Shown here piece after piece: positions 8,203 to 17,383 of a DNA stretch of 64,000 bases. Within the stretch, counting starts at the first letter, position 1, and each line of letters opens with the position of its first letter. The stretch is from Streptomyces mashuensis (GTDB lineage Bacteria > Actinomycetota > Actinomycetes > Streptomycetales > Streptomycetaceae), in the NCBI RefSeq assembly GCF_014654785.1, contig NZ_BNBD01000010.1:62001-126000 (forward strand). Reading direction: 5' to 3'. The position numbers and the translations under genes are program-made. Under the pieces are notes generated by a model. The model saw only the letters and a program-made list of their open reading frames with translations, did no database searches and was not told the origin of the DNA.

Positions 8203-9699
8203 GTGACGAGGGAACCCAACACCCGTCTCGCAGACCTGTTCGCACTGGCCGGCTGGTCCAAGGGCGAGCTGGCGAGGCTCGTGAACCGGCAGGCGGCGGT
8301 CATGGGACATCCGCAGCTGGCGACCGACACCTCGCGGGTGCGGCGCTGGATCGACACGGGGGAGTCCCCGCGCGATCCCGTGCCGCGGGTGCTGGCAGCC
8401 CTCTTCACCGAGCGACTCGGCCGTGTCGTGACCATCGAGGACCTCGGGTTCGGCAGGCGAGGGCGCGCCGGCAAGGGGCAGTCCCAGGACGGGCTGCCCT
8501 GGCCACCCGAGCGCACCGCCGCGGTCCTCACCGAATTCACGGGAATGGACCTCATGCTCAACCGACGCGGCTTGGTGGGCGCGGGCGTCGCGCTCACCGC
8601 AGGATCTGCCATCAGCGGTGCGATGCACGACTGGCTGCACTCCGACCCGGTGCTCGCCTCCGACGCCCCGCACGTCGACAACCCCCTGCGCGCCCTCGGC
8701 GCGCACGCCGAGCCCGCGGGCCTGGACCGCTACGAGGCGGCGCCCGTGGGCTCCCAGGAGATCGACGCGCTGGAGCGCTCGGTGGAGGTGTTCCGGATCT
8801 GGGACGCCTCCCGTGGCGGAGGGCTGCAGCGCAAGGCGGTGGTCGGCCAGCTCAACGAGGTGGGCGGGATGCTCTCCTACCACCACCCCGACCACCTCCA
8901 GCGCAGGCTGTGGGGGGTGGCCGCCAACCTGGCCTGCCTGGCCGGCTGGATGTCGCACGACGTGGGCCTGGAGCCGACCGCCCAGAAGTACTTCCTCATC
9001 GCCGCGCACGCGGCCCGCGAGGGCGGCGACCGGCCCCGGGCGGGCGAGGCCCTCTCCCGGGCGGCCCGCCAGATGGTCCACCTCGACCGCCCCGACGACG
9101 CCCTGCACCTGATGCGGCTGGCCAAGTCGGGCTCCGGGGAGGAGGCGCTGCCGCGCACCCGCGCCATGTTCTGCACCATCGAGGCGTGGGCCCTGGCGGC
9201 GATGGGCAAGGGGCAGGCCATGCGGCGCACCCTCGGCGAGGCCGAGGACCTGTTCGTCTCCGACCGGGACGACGTGCCCCCGCCGGACTGGATGCAGATG
9301 TTCGACGAGGCCGACCTGCACGGCATGCAGGCCCTGGCGTACCGCACCCTCGCCGAGCACGACCCGTCGGCGGCCCCCATCGCCCAGCGCCACGCCAAGC
9401 AGGCGATCGCCCTGCGGCAGGGCACCAACCGGCAGCGGTCGATGAACTTCGACTACATCTCGATGGCCTCCGCCTGCTTCATCGGCAACGACCCCGAGCA
9501 GGCCGACACCTTCGCCCGGCTCGCCCTCAATTCCATCGGGGAGATCTCCTCGCACCGCACCTGGGACCGGCTGCGCGAGATGTACCGGCTCACCGGGCAG
9601 TACTCGGGCTACGGGCGGATGAAGGACGTCCGCGAGGAGATCGGCCAGGCGCTCGCCAAGGCCCCGGCCGGCAAGAAGAGGGCGGTCAGGACCGTGTGA
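8203..9699 (+). CDS. NsdA/NsdB-type DNA-binding, TPR-containing regulator
   Basis: 498 residues from the GTG at 8203, which has a GGGGG site 6 bases upstream; an in-frame ATG at 8155 lacks one. The N terminus (TRLADLFALAGWSKGELARL, then GHPQLATDTSRVRRW) is the helix-turn-helix-like region of the Streptomyces NsdA/NsdB family, known negative regulators of sporulation and antibiotic production. A hydrophobic stretch near residue 125-145 (GLVGAGVALTAGSAISGAM) is followed by about 330 helical residues with TPR-like repeats. Which paralogue it is cannot be decided by eye. Transcribed alone, with phased 10-bp repeats in its promoter region. Confidence 0.75.
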   Translation: MTREPNTRLADLFALAGWSKGELARLVNRQAAVMGHPQLATDTSRVRRWIDTGESPRDPVPRVLAALFTERLGRVVTIEDLGFGRRGRAGKGQSQDGLPWPPERTAAVLTEFTGMDLMLNRRGLVGAGVALTAGSAISGAMHDWLHSDPVLASDAPHVDNPLRALGAHAEPAGLDRYEAAPVGSQEIDALERSVEVFRIWDASRGGGLQRKAVVGQLNEVGGMLSYHHPDHLQRRLWGVAANLACLAGWMSHDVGLEPTAQKYFLIAAHAAREGGDRPRAGEALSRAARQMVHLDRPDDALHLMRLAKSGSGEEALPRTRAMFCTIEAWALAAMGKGQAMRRTLGEAEDLFVSDRDDVPPPDWMQMFDEADLHGMQALAYRTLAEHDPSAAPIAQRHAKQAIALRQGTNRQRSMNFDYISMASACFIGNDPEQADTFARLALNSIGEISSHRTWDRLREMYRLTGQYSGYGRMKDVREEIGQALAKAPAGKKRAVRTV

Positions 9700-9710
9700 G
9701 CCGGAGGTGA

Positions 9711-9728
9711 GCCGGGCGCGGGCCCGGC
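9711..9728. terminator. Hairpin between convergent genes
   Basis: gccgggc-gcgg-gcccggc: 7-bp stem, 4-base loop, between the stops of the NsdA/B-like gene and the convergent phosphatase gene. Confidence 0.5.
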
Positions 9729-9734
9729 CGGGCG

Positions 9735-11231
9735 TCAGCCGGTAGGAGCGATACGGGCGATCAGCACACAGGCGTCGTGCTCGCGTTCGGCGCCGCCGTA
9801 CTCCTCCAGGACCGCCCGCAGGCAGTCCTGGGCGTCCGGCGCCGCGGAGAACCGCGGGGCCAGGCGCAGCAGGGCCGGTCCGCCGGCCGGGCCGGCGAGC
9901 CCCTCGGTGTGCAGGACGAGCACGTCACCGGGGTGCAGCCGCTCCTCGGCCTGTTCGTACGCGGTGCCCGCCGCCGTCGGGGGCACCGTGCCGGTGACCG
10001 CGCCGAGCGGCATGCCCTCCGGGGCACGCAGCTGCCGTCCGGTGCCGTCCCGGAAGAGCAGGGGCGCCGGATGCCCGGCGCGGGACCACAGCAGGGCGCC
10101 CGTGGCGGGGTCGTAGCGGCAGCAGAGGGCGCTGCCGAGGGCGGGCTGTGCCGAGGTGCCCAGCAGATGGTCGAGCCAGCCCATCAGGGGGCCGGGTTCG
10201 GCACCGGTCACGGCCATGCCGCGGACCGCGCCGATCAGCATGGCGACGGCGGAGGTCGCGGTGACGCCGTGGCCGGTGAGGCCGCCCACGGTGAGCAGGG
10301 TGGGCCCGCCGGGCAGCTCCATGGCGTCGAACCAGTGGCCGCCGGCCCGGCCGCCGTCGGCGGCGGGGAGACAGCGGGCGGCGATGTCGAGGCCCGTGCC
10401 GCCGGCGGGGGAGCGGTCCGGGCCGTCCGGGCCGGGGGCCGTGCGCAGCGGGCCGGGCCACGGCGGCAGCACGGCCTCCCGCAGCTCGGCGGCGAGCCGC
10501 TGCTCGGTCCGCTCCCGCTGCCGGCTGAGGTGGGCCGAGTCCCTGGTCTCGCGCACCTCCTCCCGCCCGCGGCGGAGGTCGCTGACGTCGCGCAGCACGG
10601 CCCACATGGAGGCCGTGCAGCCGTCGGCGTCGAGCACCGGCTCGCCCAGCATGTGCAGGGTGCGCCGCTCGCCGTCGCCGCGGAGGACGCGGAACTGGCC
10701 GTCGATGGGTCTGCCGTCCACCAGGCAGCCCGTGACCAGGGACGTCAGCAGCTCGCGGTCCTCCTCCACCACGTGCGAGGGCAGCTCGTCGAGGGTGAGG
10801 GCGCCGTCCTGCGGCCGCCGTCCGAAGAGCTCGAAGAGCTCCTCGGACCAGGTCACCTCGTCGGTGAGGAGGTTCCACTCGGCGCTGCCGGCGCGTCCCG
10901 CGCCGGGCCCGCCGGGCGTCGTGCCCGCCGGTGCCGTGGCGGTGGTGGGTGCCGGGCCGGAGGCGTCCCCCTGCGGGTCCGCGCCGGGGAGCCCCTCGCG
11001 GAGCTGGCCCAGGTGGGTGCCGAGGGTGTCCAGGTGCCGGGTGGCCAGGTCGCACAGGGCCCGCTGCCACCGCAGCTCCGGGTCGTCCGTGCGCTCGGCG
11101 TCCGCCGCCGCCTCGCGCCGTACGGCGTCCACGCCGCCCCGGAGCCGCCGCGTCTGGGAGATCAGCGCGTCGACCACGGCGGGCTCGGGCTGCTCTGTGG
11201 CGGGGCGGTCAGCGGACAGTGGCGACGGCAT
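9735..11231 (-). CDS. PAS domain PP2C-type (SpoIIE/RsbU) serine phosphatase
   Basis: 498 residues. The ATG at 11231 has GGAG 7 bases upstream; longer in-frame readings lack a site. An N-terminal helical region is followed by a PAS domain at about residues 125-240 (EWNLLTDEVTWSEELFELFG through WAVLRDVSDL), a coiled linker (RQRERTEQRLAAELREAVLP) and the SpoIIE phosphatase at about 280-498. That domain has GLDIAARCLPAADGGRAGGHWFD, LTVGGLTGHGVTATSAVAML and HPGDVLVLHTEGLAGP. Several acidic metal ligands of the classic DVxGHG motif read GGLTGHG, so activity could be reduced. The family usually dephosphorylates anti-sigma-factor antagonists. No partner gene is adjacent. Confidence 0.85.
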   Translation of the reverse strand: MPSPLSADRPATEQPEPAVVDALISQTRRLRGGVDAVRREAAADAERTDDPELRWQRALCDLATRHLDTLGTHLGQLREGLPGADPQGDASGPAPTTATAPAGTTPGGPGAGRAGSAEWNLLTDEVTWSEELFELFGRRPQDGALTLDELPSHVVEEDRELLTSLVTGCLVDGRPIDGQFRVLRGDGERRTLHMLGEPVLDADGCTASMWAVLRDVSDLRRGREEVRETRDSAHLSRQRERTEQRLAAELREAVLPPWPGPLRTAPGPDGPDRSPAGGTGLDIAARCLPAADGGRAGGHWFDAMELPGGPTLLTVGGLTGHGVTATSAVAMLIGAVRGMAVTGAEPGPLMGWLDHLLGTSAQPALGSALCCRYDPATGALLWSRAGHPAPLLFRDGTGRQLRAPEGMPLGAVTGTVPPTAAGTAYEQAEERLHPGDVLVLHTEGLAGPAGGPALLRLAPRFSAAPDAQDCLRAVLEEYGGAEREHDACVLIARIAPTG

Positions 11232-11559
11232 CACGTACTCCGGAGAAGGGGGGCGCGGCCGGGTCCGGTGTGTCCGCCGGTTACGGCCGGGAGGACTGCA
11301 GTCACGACTGTGGCACAGGGAACCGGCGCCCGTGGGGAATTTGGCAAGACCCGGGACGTCCATGCACCAGGCATATGCCAGTGGATTAGCCGCGAAAGGT
11401 GTCGCCCCCTCCCCGGAATGACCAGTTCCGGGTAGGCTGCGGGCGCCCGGGACCCGAGTTCCCACTGTTCACCGTGCATGGCACGGGCGGACACCGGCAA
11501 GAATGGCGGACGACGGAAATCCCGTTGCCAGCCGACTCCCCGCACCGGATGCTGACCCC
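11232..11559. other. Divergent intergenic region with inverted repeat
   Basis: 328 bases between divergent genes. Besides the inverted repeat and -10 box at 11412-11438 it contains a 10-bp palindrome ggcatatgcc (within 11376-11395) and a relatively A/T-rich patch. No RNA gene or small protein gene was recognised. Confidence 0.6.
11412..11438 (+). promoter_or_regulatory. Inverted repeat abutting a -10 box
   Basis: cccggaa-n7-ttccggg (11412-11432) is immediately followed by TAGGCT (11433-11438), a good Streptomyces -10. A repressor bound here would block the promoter of the HEAT-like gene. Inferred from position only. Confidence 0.45.
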
Positions 11560-12987
11560 ATGCTCGATCCAGACATAGCGCCCAGTGGCACCCTGCTCGG
11601 CCTCCTTCAGCGAGGCCGTGGCGACGGGACCCTGCATGCCCTCGCGGCGCCGCGCGCCGAGGCGCTCGCGGCGCTGGACCACTGCGTGCTCCGCGACCCC
11701 CGGCGGGACTGGCAGGTCGAGAACCGCTCGCTCTACTACGCACGCCTCTACCTGGACCTCGACGGCGGCCTCGACGCGATCGGACAGCACCTCTTCGCCG
11801 CGGACGACCACCTGGACACCGGCGAGGAGCGCACCGGGCTGGCCCTGGCCGTCCTCGGCCACCTGGCCTCCTACGGCCGCGACGACGCCCTCGCCCTGCT
11901 CCGCCGCTACGCCGCCACCGGCGCCAACTGGGCCTGGGCCCTGGACGAGCTGGCCCTGCGGGACGACGACGCCGGCCTGCTGGCCCTCGGCCCCCACGTC
12001 CTGGCCCGCTTCCCCGTCACCCCCGAGGGTGACGGTGCGCTGGCCGCCGCCGTGCGCGACGCCTTCGAGCCCCGCCCCTGGCGGCTGTGGGCCGACGAGG
12101 GACGCTCGCCGGCCACCGCCGCCCGCGTCCGTGCCGCCCGGGAGCAGGGCTCCTTCGACCGCTGGCAGCGCCAGCTCCGCCCGTCCGGCCCCCGGCCCGG
12201 CTGGAGCGTGCGCGAGGTGCTCGACTGGGCCCAGGAGGGCCTGTCCCTGCACCCGGTCCAGCTCCGCCACGTCCCCGCCACCCGCTGCCTGACCGCCGTC
12301 GCCGGGCCCGAGGACCGCGGCGAGATCATCGAGGCCGCCGCCTTCGGCGAGGGCGCCGCCCGCGCCACGGCCCTGCGCTACCTCGCCGAGCACCACGACC
12401 CGCAGGCCCTCGACCTCGTCGAGACGGCCGCCGCCGACCCCGACCCGGTGGTCGCCGAGGCCGCCGTCACGGCCTTCGAGCGCATGCGCAGCCCCGCCGC
12501 CCTGGAGCGCGCGCGGGCCTGGATCCACCGCGAGGACCCCCTGGGCGCGGCCGCGGCCGGGATGCTCGCCTGCCGCGGCGCCACGTACGACGCGGCGCTG
12601 GTCCTGGCCGCCCTGCGCCGCACCGTGCGTGCCGAGGGCTGCGACGCCGCCGTCCTGGGCGACCTCGTCGACGGCGCGGGCCGGCTGGCGATCGCCTGCT
12701 CCGCGCCCGTCCTGCGCCACGTCTACCGCGAGACCGCCTCCTCCCACCTGCGCGGCCGCGCCGCGCGGGCCCTGGCCGCCACCGACCCGTCGTTCCCGGC
12801 CGGCTTCGCCGTGGAGTGCCTGTGGGACTGCGAGGAGTCCACGCGCGAGCTCGCCGCCCGGCACGCCGCCACGGCCGACGACCGCGTCGTGGAGCAGCTG
12901 CGCCGGCTCGCCGCCGACCCGGCCGAGGAGGCCGAGGTGCAGACGGCGGCCGGCAGCCGGTTCGGGCCCGAGGCCCCCGCGGTGTGA
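11560..12987 (+). CDS. HEAT-repeat-like protein
   Basis: 475 residues from the ATG at 11560 (MLDPDIAPSGTLLGLL); an in-frame ATG at 11503 would add 19 residues of poor quality. No signal peptide. The protein is all-helical, with repeated pairs such as RATALRYLAEHHDPQALDLV and PVVAEAAVTAFERMRSPAAL and again LRGRAARALAATDPSF, spaced about 30 residues as in HEAT/armadillo scaffolds. It probably mediates protein-protein contacts in the cytoplasm. It stands alone, and the partner is unknown. Family call is by repeat pattern only. Confidence 0.7.
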   Translation: MLDPDIAPSGTLLGLLQRGRGDGTLHALAAPRAEALAALDHCVLRDPRRDWQVENRSLYYARLYLDLDGGLDAIGQHLFAADDHLDTGEERTGLALAVLGHLASYGRDDALALLRRYAATGANWAWALDELALRDDDAGLLALGPHVLARFPVTPEGDGALAAAVRDAFEPRPWRLWADEGRSPATAARVRAAREQGSFDRWQRQLRPSGPRPGWSVREVLDWAQEGLSLHPVQLRHVPATRCLTAVAGPEDRGEIIEAAAFGEGAARATALRYLAEHHDPQALDLVETAAADPDPVVAEAAVTAFERMRSPAALERARAWIHREDPLGAAAAGMLACRGATYDAALVLAALRRTVRAEGCDAAVLGDLVDGAGRLAIACSAPVLRHVYRETASSHLRGRAARALAATDPSFPAGFAVECLWDCEESTRELAARHAATADDRVVEQLRRLAADPAEEAEVQTAAGSRFGPEAPAV

Positions 12988-13105
12988 GCGCGCCCGTCGC
13001 GCCCGGGTACGCGCCCTGCCCGGCCCGCGCGGCGGTGTGCCGATAATGGACCGCCCCGCGTCCGCGGGGCGGCACACATCACAGCACCACACTCAGGGGG
13101 CGCGC

Positions 13106-13540
13106 ATGAAGAGCGAGCAGCAGCACGAGGGACGGGGCAGGGGGCGCCTGGCGCGCCGGGTCTCCGCCGTCCTGGCCGTGGTCCTGGGCGCGGCCCTGCT
13201 GGCCACGCCGGCCACCGCGGCGACGGCCGGGCCGCAGACCGCCGGGCGGACGGTGTCCGTCGCGGCCTCCGGGACCGGCACCGGCACGGCCGGCACCACC
13301 ACGACCGGTACGGCGCAGGAGGCCGGCAGCGGTCACGTGACCCTGGCCGCCTTCGAGCAGGGGCACCACAAGAAGACCACCCTGGCCAAGGACAAGAAGA
13401 AAAAGAAGAAGAAGGGCTTCTTCGGGAAGCTGGGCATCGCCCTGCTGGTCGTGCTGATCCTCGTCGTGCTCTTCGTGGTGGCGATGATCGTGCTCGCGGT
13501 GTACCTCATCCGGCGCGCCCTGCGCCGCCGCCGCTCCTGA
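13106..13540 (+). CDS. Secreted/membrane-anchored protein with Lys-rich linker
   Basis: 144 residues, ATG with GGGGG 7 bases upstream. Order of parts: basic N terminus, a hydrophobic signal at about 18-36 ending ATPATAATA, a Thr/Gly/Ala-rich stretch (50-75), HHKK, then a run of lysines around 95-103 (KDKKKKKKKG), a single strong membrane helix at about 109-134 and a terminal Arg cluster RRALRRRRS. This gives either an extracytoplasmic segment tethered by a C-terminal helix or a two-helix hairpin. No family recognised. Its 3' end overlaps the convergent DUF3592-like gene by 35 bases. Confidence 0.65.
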   Translation: MKSEQQHEGRGRGRLARRVSAVLAVVLGAALLATPATAATAGPQTAGRTVSVAASGTGTGTAGTTTTGTAQEAGSGHVTLAAFEQGHHKKTTLAKDKKKKKKKGFFGKLGIALLVVLILVVLFVVAMIVLAVYLIRRALRRRRS

Positions 13541-14447
13541 GCCGGCAGGTCCTGGCCACCCACGCCATGGCCAGCCATGGCGTGGTGGCCGCGCCGGCCG
13601 CCAGGCACCAGCCGGTCCCCGTCCCGGGGAAGCCGCGCAGCAGCGGTACGACCAGTCCCGCGCCGGCCAGCAGCAGGGCCGCGGCGGGCAGGTGCACCCA
13701 CGGCTCGAAGCGGCGGGCCGCGCGGACGCCCGGCTCCCGCAGCCGCAGGGCCACGGCGGTGGCCGTCCCGGCCGCCAGCGTGAGGATCCAGATGGTGGGC
13801 AGCGCGATGATGCGGCCGGCGAACGAGCCGATGTCGTTGCCCTGGGCCTGACGCACCCCCAGCTCCGGCTGGTCCGGCACGTACATGAGCTCCACGGTGC
13901 GGCCCGCCTCGGGCGGCCCGGCGGTGTGCACCTCGTCGACCGTGACCCGGCGGACGCCGGTGGTGAAGGGGACCGTCACCTCCAGCGTGGAGGCGTACTC
14001 CGCCGCGTCGTTGATCTCCGTGCCCGTGGGGTGGGGCTCCCCGACGATCCGGGCGATGCGCAGCTCGTAGACCGCGCCGCCGGCCCGGTGGGCGCGGGCC
14101 AGCCACTCGCCCTCCTCGCCGTCCGGGCCCACGCCCTGGCACAGTGCCGCGGCGCTGGAGAGCGCGATGCCGAAGCCCAGTACCCAGCACAGCACCCGGG
14201 AGGTCCGGGGCCCCTGGCGAGGTACGGACCGCCGGCGCCGCGCCCTGCGGCGGGGCACCGCCCTGCGGCGGGCCCGCGCGGGCAGGGAGGCCAGCACCCA
14301 CAGCGCGGCACAGCCGGCGGTGGCGGCCAGCAGCCGGGTCAGCTCGGTCTTCGGCGGCAGTTCCCGCAGTGGGAAGATCCCCAGCAGCACCGTCGCGTAG
14401 CCCACGAGCAGCGTGGCCCACCCCGTGATGCGCGTCGCCCACCGCAT
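13506..14447 (-). CDS. DUF3592-like membrane protein
   Basis: 313 residues, ATG at 14447 after a G-rich site. Membrane helices at about 8-25, 38-55 and 85-102, an extracytoplasmic beta-rich domain at about 110-205 (ATGs such as GAVYELRIARIVGEPHPTGT and TVELMYVPDQPELGVRQAQG) and three further C-terminal helices from about 212. The domain with VTVPFTTGVRRVTVDEVHTAGPPEAGRTVELMY resembles DUF3592, found in proteins of unknown function in actinomycetes. Basic Arg-rich loop near 55-80. Overlaps the convergent Lys-rich gene by 35 bases at the 3' end. Confidence 0.6.
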   Translation of the reverse strand: MRWATRITGWATLLVGYATVLLGIFPLRELPPKTELTRLLAATAGCAALWVLASLPARARRRAVPRRRARRRRSVPRQGPRTSRVLCWVLGFGIALSSAAALCQGVGPDGEEGEWLARAHRAGGAVYELRIARIVGEPHPTGTEINDAAEYASTLEVTVPFTTGVRRVTVDEVHTAGPPEAGRTVELMYVPDQPELGVRQAQGNDIGSFAGRIIALPTIWILTLAAGTATAVALRLREPGVRAARRFEPWVHLPAAALLLAGAGLVVPLLRGFPGTGTGWCLAAGAATTPWLAMAWVARTCRLRSGGGAGRAG

Positions 14448-14502
14448 GCCGAACGTCCCCCGCCCACCTCGATGATCTTGAGAGGGACAGGGTAGTCGGC
14501 CG

Positions 14503-14832
14503 TCAGTCGGTGGTGACGAGGAACCTCTCGGGCTGGCAGGCGTCGCAGGGCCGGACCTCGTGCGAGGCGACCAGGTCGCGGGCCTCGGCGGTGGTCAGGG
14601 TCTCCTCGTCGCCCTTGGGCACCCAGCAGCCCAGGTGGTGGAGTTCCTGGAGGGTGCCGCCGGAGCGCCGGTGCACGGTGACCGGCCAGATGGCGTCCTC
14701 CAGGTCGGGGCGCCACACCCCCTTCAGCCGCTGCAGCACCACGCCCCGCACCCAGTCGCGGGAGGTGAGACCGGCCTCGTGGGCCGCGGCCTCGATACGC
14801 ATGAGTTCGTCATGGGAGAAGAGCTGCTCCAT
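14503..14832 (-). CDS. Small conserved protein with CxxC-like motif
   Basis: 109 residues from the ATG at 14832 (MEQLFSHDELMRIEAAAHEA). Upstream on this strand is TACTGT 8 bases before the ATG and no Shine-Dalgarno, suggesting a leaderless transcript. Features: a helical N-terminal third, then LQELHHLGCWVPKGDEETLT and EVRPCDACQPERFLVTTD at the C terminus, where His/Cys residues could bind a metal. No membrane segment. Family not recognised; similar short proteins recur in Streptomyces by recollection only. Confidence 0.55.
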   Translation of the reverse strand: MEQLFSHDELMRIEAAAHEAGLTSRDWVRGVVLQRLKGVWRPDLEDAIWPVTVHRRSGGTLQELHHLGCWVPKGDEETLTTAEARDLVASHEVRPCDACQPERFLVTTD

Positions 14833-15119
14833 GACGCGGGACAGTAGCAGCGGCGCCCCGGGCGCGGCCGGGGTTCGGGACGATCGCCGGAAGGGCTGAC
14901 CTGCGGGTTGACCTGGGCGGGCGCAGGCGTCCGGCATATGCCCCGGTGTGCTCGTCATACGAAGCGCAGCTCCGGCCGGGTGCGGGCCTCGGGTCATGTG
15001 CCAACGGTCCATGCCTTGCTGGCTTTCCCCGATACAACGGAGGGGCAGCTCTTGGCCATTCCGTTATCACCTGTCCTCGTGACGCTGCCGGTATCGGCTG
15101 CGACGCGGGGCCGGTGCCC

Positions 15120-15317
15120 CTACGGTGCCGCCCCCGGCCCTTCCGGCCCCTCGGGTGCGTCCGTGGTGACCCCGTGGGCGCGGGCCAGCCGCAGGGCGTC
15201 GTCCAGTTCGTCCTCGGCGACGGCCGCGGCGTACGCGTCCCCGGCGGCCCGGGCCTCGGCCAGGGTCGCGCGCGCCGCGCGCACCCGCTCCCGCATCGCC
15301 TCGGCAAACGCACTCAC
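15120..15317 (-). CDS. Small coiled-coil-like protein
   Basis: 65 residues from the GTG at 15317, which has GGGGG 8 bases upstream; an ATG at 15356 would give 78. The chain AFAEAMRERVRAARATLAEA, then DAYAAAVAEDELDDALRLAR, is one long amphipathic helix pair with a disordered Gly/Pro-rich tail. It is cytoplasmic and of unknown function. It lies upstream of, and divergent from, cslA. Moderate confidence that it is translated, because codon bias is good and the ribosome binding site is present. Confidence 0.5.
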   Translation of the reverse strand: MSAFAEAMRERVRAARATLAEARAAGDAYAAAVAEDELDDALRLARAHGVTTDAPEGPEGPGAAP

Positions 15318-15505
15318 GGCGGCCCCCTGCGGTGGATCGTCCGGCTCGGCGCACATCTGGTGAAGGGAAGAATTCCGCACTTCGCCCGGCGTGGCCAGTC
15401 CTGCGCCGTGTGAGTGACGAGGGGGCATCTTCGGTGCGTTTGTCACATGATCGTAGGTCCTATTTGTTAGGTTTTCTCTGCTCTCTCCCTGACTGGGGGT
15501 GTCTG

Positions 15506-17383
15506 GTGGCGATTTCGGCGAGTGAGGCCCGGCCCACGGCGGCCGGAGCGTGCCCGGACGCGGAGCCGGCCGGAGGAGGCGGCCCCCGCTACGACTACCC
15601 GCGCTTCAGCCGGCTCGCCGGCGAGCTCACCGAACCACCCGACGGCCCCTACCGCGTGACGTACCGCCGGCTGCTCGACGGCCCCGGCGGCGGCGTGGGC
15701 GTCATGCTGCTCGTGGCCGCCGCCCCCCTCCTCTCCCTCGGCCTGCTGCTGTGGCTCGTCTCGCCCGGACACTGGCTCGACCGGCCCTGGGTCAGCGGCT
15801 GGGAGCACTGCGCCGACGCCGTGATGCTCGTCTCCATCGGCCTGATCGAGCTGTTCCGCGTCGTCAACGTCGCCTCCAACGCGCACGCCACCTGGGTGGC
15901 CCGCGACCCCGTGCCGGTCCGGGCCCAGCCCGGCACCCGCGTCGCCTTCCTCACCACCTACGTCCCCGGCAAGGAACCGCTCTCCATGGTCCGCGCCACC
16001 CTGGAAGGCGCCGTGCGCGTCCGGCACGACGGGCCGCTGGACGTGTGGCTGCTCGACGAGGGCGACGACCGCGACGCCCGGCAACTCTGCGAGGAACTCG
16101 GCGTACGGCACTTCACCCGGCACGGCATCGCCCGCTGGAACCAGCCCTCCGGCACCTTCCGCGCCCGCACCAAGCACGGCAACTACAACGCCTGGCTGGA
16201 CGCGCACGGCGACGCGTACGCCGTCATGGCCTGCGTCGACACCGATCACGTGCCGCTGCCCAACTTCCTCGAACGCATGATGGGCTACTTCCGCGACCCC
16301 GACGTGGCCTTCGTCGTCGGGCCCCAGGTCTACGGCAACTACGCCACCGCCGTCACCAAGGCCGCCGAGAGCCAGCAGTTCCTCTTCCACGCCCTGATCC
16401 AGCGCGCCGGCAACGCCTACGGCTCACCCATGTTCGTCGGCACCAGCAACTGCGTCCGGATCTCCGTACTCCGGCAGATCGGCGGGCTCTACGACTCCAT
16501 CACCGAGGACATGGCCACCGGCCTGGAGATCCACCGCCGCCGCAACCCCGCCACCGGCCGGCGCTGGAAGTCCGTGTACACCCCCGACGTACTCGCCGTC
16601 GGCGAGGGCCCCTCCACCTGGACCGACTTCTTCTCCCAGCAACTGCGCTGGTCCCGCGGCACCTACGACACGCTGCTGCGCCAGTTCTGGCGGGTCATGT
16701 GGGCGCTGCCCCCGGGCCGGCTCCTCAACTACCTCTTCATGGTCGCCTACTACCCGATGGCCGCCCTCAACTGGACGCTCGGCGCCCTGACCTGCACCCT
16801 CTTCCTCTGCCTGGGCGCCTCGGGGATCACCGTGGAACCGGAGGTGTGGCTGATGCTCTACAGCGACGCCGCCGCCCTCCAGATCGGGCTCTACGTCTGG
16901 AACCGCCGCCACAACGTCAGCCCGCACGAACCCGAGGGCTCCTCCGGCGCCGCCGGCATGGTGATGTCCGCCCTCGCCGCACCCCTGTACGCGCGGTCCC
17001 TGGGCCAGGCCCTGCTGCGCCGCCGCCCCCGCTTCGTGGTCACCCCCAAGGGCGACTCGGCCAGCCCCGACCGGACGGCGACCTTCCGCACCCACCTGGT
17101 GTGGGCCGCCGTCCTCCTGACGGTCCTCCTGGCCTCCTGGCCCCTGGACCACGCCAACGCCGCCATGCGCCTGTGGGCCGTGCTGGCCCTGTGCACCGCC
17201 CTCGCGCCCTACGCCGTCTGGCGCGGCGGCCGGTGGCGGGAGGAACGGGCGGCCCGCAAGGAACAGCCGCAGCACCGCGGGCCCCCGCCCGGCACCTCCC
17301 TCCCCGCCGGCCGGCGGCGGCACGCCGTCACCACCCCCGTACCGGCACCGCCCGAACTCGCGACGAGAGGTGACGACGCGTGA
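15506..17383 (+). CDS. cslA: Cellulose synthase-like GT2 glycosyltransferase CslA
   Basis: 625 residues, GTG at 15506 with GGGGG 7 bases upstream. N-terminal helices at about 60-120, then a family 2 glycosyltransferase domain with all processive signatures: VWLLDEGDD, the DxD motif in CVDTDHVPLPN, SITEDMATGLEIH (TED) and QQLRWSRG (QxxRW). Several C-terminal membrane helices follow, and a Pro-rich tail. Synteny with the S. coelicolor/S. lividans cslA-glxA pair is exact: the stop overlaps the glxA start (GTGA). In those species CslA makes a beta-glucan at hyphal tips needed for morphogenesis and attachment. A/T-rich DNA at 15438-15475 probably holds the promoter. Confidence 0.95.
   Translation: MAISASEARPTAAGACPDAEPAGGGGPRYDYPRFSRLAGELTEPPDGPYRVTYRRLLDGPGGGVGVMLLVAAAPLLSLGLLLWLVSPGHWLDRPWVSGWEHCADAVMLVSIGLIELFRVVNVASNAHATWVARDPVPVRAQPGTRVAFLTTYVPGKEPLSMVRATLEGAVRVRHDGPLDVWLLDEGDDRDARQLCEELGVRHFTRHGIARWNQPSGTFRARTKHGNYNAWLDAHGDAYAVMACVDTDHVPLPNFLERMMGYFRDPDVAFVVGPQVYGNYATAVTKAAESQQFLFHALIQRAGNAYGSPMFVGTSNCVRISVLRQIGGLYDSITEDMATGLEIHRRRNPATGRRWKSVYTPDVLAVGEGPSTWTDFFSQQLRWSRGTYDTLLRQFWRVMWALPPGRLLNYLFMVAYYPMAALNWTLGALTCTLFLCLGASGITVEPEVWLMLYSDAAALQIGLYVWNRRHNVSPHEPEGSSGAAGMVMSALAAPLYARSLGQALLRRRPRFVVTPKGDSASPDRTATFRTHLVWAAVLLTVLLASWPLDHANAAMRLWAVLALCTALAPYAVWRGGRWREERAARKEQPQHRGPPPGTSLPAGRRRHAVTTPVPAPPELATRGDDA

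Noticed and set aside
14908..15363. 151-codon plus-strand frame upstream of cslA
   Set aside because: No ribosome binding site, poor protein-like composition, and it is antisense to a small gene with better codon bias.
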